A DNA stretch of 64,000 bases from JANQNX01 sp040217095 (GTDB lineage Bacteria > Pseudomonadota > Gammaproteobacteria > Eutrophobiales > Eutrophobiaceae). Below the pieces are notes generated by a model. It was not told where the DNA came from, did no database searches, and saw only the letters and a list, made by a program, of their open reading frames with translations. Where the stretch lies: contig OZ245888.1 in the NCBI GenBank assembly GCA_965229565.1, positions 2,480,001 to 2,544,000 on the forward strand, given 5' to 3'. The translations under genes and the position numbers were made by a program. Position 1 is the stretch's first letter, and every line of letters begins with the position of its first letter. Of this stretch, positions 61,803 to 64,000 are shown one piece after another.

Positions 61803-62210
61803 TTACGTTTCGCTGTTCTTGCGCTTTCTCATCCGTGGCGGATAGCGCCACCACGCCCAAACCACAAGCAAACCAAACACCGTGTAAATAATGGCAAACA
61901 CCCAGAGCGGTGCCTGGTAGTACAACACACGTTGTACCCAGTGCTCAATGAAACTGACCGTGTAACCTGAACGACCTGCCTGCTCCCGCAGGCTGGATTC
62001 AAGAAGGGTAAGCGGACAGTACTGACCAAGCCAGGCCTGAAGCGCTACAACTCCAATTGCAAGCAGGTGGGCCAGACGCCACCATAAATTGTTTGCCCAC
62101 GACCACCCTGCCTTGTTCCCGATAATAATTGCGGGTAGTCCCAACACGACAAACAGGACGATACCAAAGTGCAAAAGCAATACAGCATCGGCAAGGGCTT
62201 GATATGGCAA
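61803..62210 (-). CDS. DUF2784 membrane protein
   Basis: 135 residues with hydrophobic segments at about 9–30, 48–62 and 98–120. The family pattern LADAVLLLHFGIVLFVVLG, then WRLAHLLAIGVVALQAWLGQYCPLT with ESSLREQAG, marks DUF2784. Function unknown. Convergent with the symporter gene. Basic C-terminus RMRKRKN suggests a cytoplasmic end. Confidence 0.85.
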   Translation of the reverse strand: MPYQALADAVLLLHFGIVLFVVLGLPAIIIGNKAGWSWANNLWWRLAHLLAIGVVALQAWLGQYCPLTLLESSLREQAGRSGYTVSFIEHWVQRVLYYQAPLWVFAIIYTVFGLLVVWAWWRYPPRMRKRKNSET

Positions 62211-62288
62211 GGACAGGTTCCGCGTGATAATTAAGGATTACATTCAGCCGACCATTTAAGCGATCTGCCGGGATAAATCGTTATGTGA

Positions 62289-62702
62289 TTATTGGTCATT
62301 TTCAAAATGGGCAAAGACCTCGGCACCCGTCATATTCCGGGTTTCATTTGAAAAACTATAATACCCAGGTTTTTCATCGATGAAAATCTGATGAGTAAAA
62401 GTGTAGCGTGATTGCATATCCAGTAAACCAGCAGGTAAATGGTATTGATTGCCTGGTATTAAATAATAAAAAAGATGTGTGCCACAGCTTGCACAAAATC
62501 CCCTTTCTGCCCATTCTGAAGATTGATATCGTTTTACCAGTGTCTCATCAGCAAATTTCAATGAATCGCCGCAATCAATGGCCAGCATTGGGCCACCGGA
62601 CCATGTTCTACACATGTTGCAATGACATGCAGCTATTTCAGTATTTGAGAGTTCTACTTCCAGTGTAATGGAACCACAGAGACATTTTCCGCTGGCTTTC
62701 AT
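62289..62702 (-). CDS. GFA-family zinc protein
   Basis: A 137-residue glutathione-dependent formaldehyde-activating-like (Mss4 fold) protein. Zinc cysteines: CLCGS (near 6–10), CHCNMCR (near 26–32) and CASCGTHLFYY (near 72). The frame is open from 62717, but ATG at 62702 is preceded by GGAGAAAG at the right spacing, so I choose it. Real formaldehyde activity has not been generally shown for the family. The upstream membrane-protein gene ends 2 bases before it, so they are probably co-transcribed. Confidence 0.83.
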   Translation of the reverse strand: MKASGKCLCGSITLEVELSNTEIAACHCNMCRTWSGGPMLAIDCGDSLKFADETLVKRYQSSEWAERGFCASCGTHLFYYLIPGNQYHLPAGLLDMQSRYTFTHQIFIDEKPGYYSFSNETRNMTGAEVFAHFENDQ

Positions 62703-62704
62703 AA

Positions 62705-63157
62705 CTACTTTCTCCATAGATGATGTTTTGATGATGCCTGGCTAGCACAGTCAGGTGTGATTTTTCTGGCATGAATTATCCAGGGCATTAATGCAAAAAT
62801 TAATAACGACAATAAATACGCGCTAAATGCTATCTCATCTCTTGAATCGAGATACTGACTTATAGAAATGCCTTGCAGTCCCAGTACCAATGTAAATTCA
62901 ACCAGGAGTAAGAGCGCTAACGCGACCACCCCTAAAATGATATAAGGCGTGCCCGCTCTTATTGGAACCATTTTTGATACAACAAACCTTGCGGCCAGAT
63001 AGATAACAAGCAACATTACCGGCATCTCCAGTAACTCCGCATACCTCGCCCCGATTTCTGGCTCTAGTACCAGTACCCTTATCGTTCCCAGTATAAAGCC
63101 AGCCGTAAATACCAGGGCAAAATAGATAACTCCATACATCCAGTGCTGCAGTCGCAT
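62705..63157 (-). CDS. Hypothetical membrane protein
   Basis: 150 residues, not recognised. Four hydrophobic segments: about 8–27, 43–62, 71–92 and 109–126. Basic, short tail (HARKITPDCASQASSKHHLWRK). The stop lies 2 bases from the start of the GFA gene, suggesting a two-gene operon. No motif suggests function. Confidence 0.65.
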   Translation of the reverse strand: MRLQHWMYGVIYFALVFTAGFILGTIRVLVLEPEIGARYAELLEMPVMLLVIYLAARFVVSKMVPIRAGTPYIILGVVALALLLLVEFTLVLGLQGISISQYLDSRDEIAFSAYLLSLLIFALMPWIIHARKITPDCASQASSKHHLWRK

Positions 63158-63243
63158 GAGTGATACCTATCGTGGAGTTAGACCGACAGCATGAACTTGT
63201 CAGATCTTCCTATATGAGAACAACAAGGTTTACGGCGGCCAGG

Positions 63244-63510
63244 TTACGATGCTTCGTTTTCGATTCTGTTACACTCAATCTCGTAATCCGATATCATGGA
63301 TTCCAGGTCGTCATGAAAATTATTTTGCTGGGTGATTAATTTATCAAGCTTGTTCGCATTTTCTTTTTGTTTTAATTCTCCGTCGAGCAAAAACCAGAAC
63401 TCTCCAAGCTTTTCTATATTTGTCTTCGAGTAATGCAGCATTTCCTTGAGCTGGGAAATAATATCTCTTGATTTCTCTAAATCAGATTTTTCTTTCGTTT
63501 GATCAGTCAT
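63244..63510 (-). CDS. Hypothetical coiled-coil small protein
   Basis: 88 residues, highly charged and helical (KSRDIISQLKEMLHYSKTNIEKLGEFW...LDKLITQQNNFHDDLESMISDYEIECNRIENEAS), consistent with a coiled coil. No signal peptide or membrane segment. A textbook ribosome site (AGGAGA) lies 6 bases before ATG, supporting that it is real. Function unknown. The 296 bases from here to the last gene hold no other feature I can support. Confidence 0.65.
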   Translation of the reverse strand: MTDQTKEKSDLEKSRDIISQLKEMLHYSKTNIEKLGEFWFLLDGELKQKENANKLDKLITQQNNFHDDLESMISDYEIECNRIENEAS

Positions 63511-63806
63511 GTTTTTCTCCTGGCGCTAATAATTACATGTAACTAATGGAGCTAACAGCATGTTAAAGGAGACCATTGTTCTCATAATGTTACATGGATG
63601 CATACTGTAAACAAAGTGATAAGTATGACAGTAGCAAACACAAGATGTACGTGTGCGAACATGCAGGAAAAGATTTCAATACCAGCGAATAATTGCATGT
63701 ACTTTTCCGGGGGTATACCTGGTTCAACATGTCTTTGAAGATTTTTCACCAGTTGTTAGAGTTAATATTGTAGTCATAACTGGCCGCTTTAAAAGGGTGA
63801 AAATTA

Positions 63807-64000
63807 ATGAGTCGATATAGCAAGCTGATGCAACGTATCCAATCCGGTGAACGTATCCTGCTCGACGGTGGGACAGGTACTGAAATCGAGCGCCGTGGTG
63901 TGCCTCAACTGGACAACGCGTGGAACGGTGGAGGCGCACTGAGCCACCCGGACATCCTGCGTTCGGTGCACGAGGATTATCTTCGGGCCGGCGCCGAGAT
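63807..64000 (+). CDS. Homocysteine S-methyltransferase family protein (N-terminal part, cut by window)
   Basis: Opens MSRYSKLMQRIQSGERILL, then DGGTGTEIERRGVP, the N-terminal signature of the homocysteine S-methyltransferase family (zinc-dependent methyl transfer to homocysteine from SMM, betaine or similar). The last codons continue ILRSVHEDYLRAGAE with no stop before the edge. The zinc-binding cysteines lie downstream, outside the window, so specificity cannot be judged. AAGGGTGA precedes the ATG. A homologue could bear on methylthio/methionine salvage, but this is not evidence of a link. Confidence 0.85.
   Translation, partial: MSRYSKLMQRIQSGERILLDGGTGTEIERRGVPQLDNAWNGGGALSHPDILRSVHEDYLRAGAE

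Noticed and set aside
63511..63806. A SAM or SAH riboswitch before the homocysteine methyltransferase
   Set aside because: I could not find the conserved core of known SAM or SAH riboswitch classes in this gap.

Overview
The window is a gene-dense stretch of a gammaproteobacterial chromosome with roughly balanced base composition. The evidence is gene order. Three conserved blocks follow the order known from pseudomonads and relatives: mtnA/mtaD–gyrA–serC–pheA–hisC–tyrA–aroA–cmk–rpsA–ihfB, lapA–lapB–pyrF, and pyrG–kdsA–eno–ftsB–ispD–ispF. A class I adenylate cyclase, LapA/LapB, CsiV, YcgL and an E. coli-type PurL point the same way. The order or genus cannot be fixed from the sequence alone. 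No rRNA, tRNA, CRISPR array, prophage or intact insertion sequence was recognised.

Layout. 1–3.8 kb: the 3' part of cyaA, then a tightly overlapping purine/MTA salvage group (DUF815 ATPase, hpt, methylthioinosine phosphorylase, a small CPXCG protein). 3.8–6.4 kb: an integron gene-cassette array of five attC sites and small, mostly membrane-protein genes all read on the minus strand, with no integrase in view. 6.7–25.4 kb: a long minus-strand housekeeping block (dps, csiV, mfd, pyrF, lapB, lapA, ihfB, rpsA, cmk, aroA, tyrA, hisC, pheA, serC, gyrA). 25.5–28.0 kb: divergent mtnA and mtaD. 28–31.5 kb: a cupredoxin, a cytochrome b561, an unknown membrane protein and a CPA1 antiporter. 31.5–41.7 kb: rnt, pyrC, an aldo-keto reductase, purB, two poorly known genes, a structured intergenic element and purL. 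42–48.3 kb: a diffusible-signal-factor (DSF) quorum-sensing locus, rpfG–rpfC converging on a fatty-acid desaturase and rpfF. 48.4–53.7 kb: ispF, ispD, ftsB, eno, kdsA, pyrG. 53.8–64 kb: a CLC anion transporter, fhs and a set of small or transport genes, ending in a truncated homocysteine S-methyltransferase.

How the genes work together. MtaD (deaminase), the MtnP-like phosphorylase, Hpt and MtnA together form a deamination route for methylthioadenosine: MTA to methylthioinosine, then hypoxanthine (recovered by Hpt) plus methylthioribose-1-phosphate (isomerised by MtnA). The two halves lie about 22 kb apart in this window. RpfF makes a cis-2-unsaturated fatty acid, RpfC senses it and RpfG hydrolyses cyclic-di-GMP in response; the desaturase 30 bases downstream of rpfF is an unusual partner. 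purB, purL, hpt, pyrC, pyrF and pyrG cover much of nucleotide supply, and fhs feeds formyl-tetrahydrofolate.

The items most worth a second look are the integrase-less cassette array with protein tails encoded by attC sites, the DSF locus with its desaturase, the 37.3–37.7 kb element of nested inverted repeats, and the CLC protein with channel-like residues.
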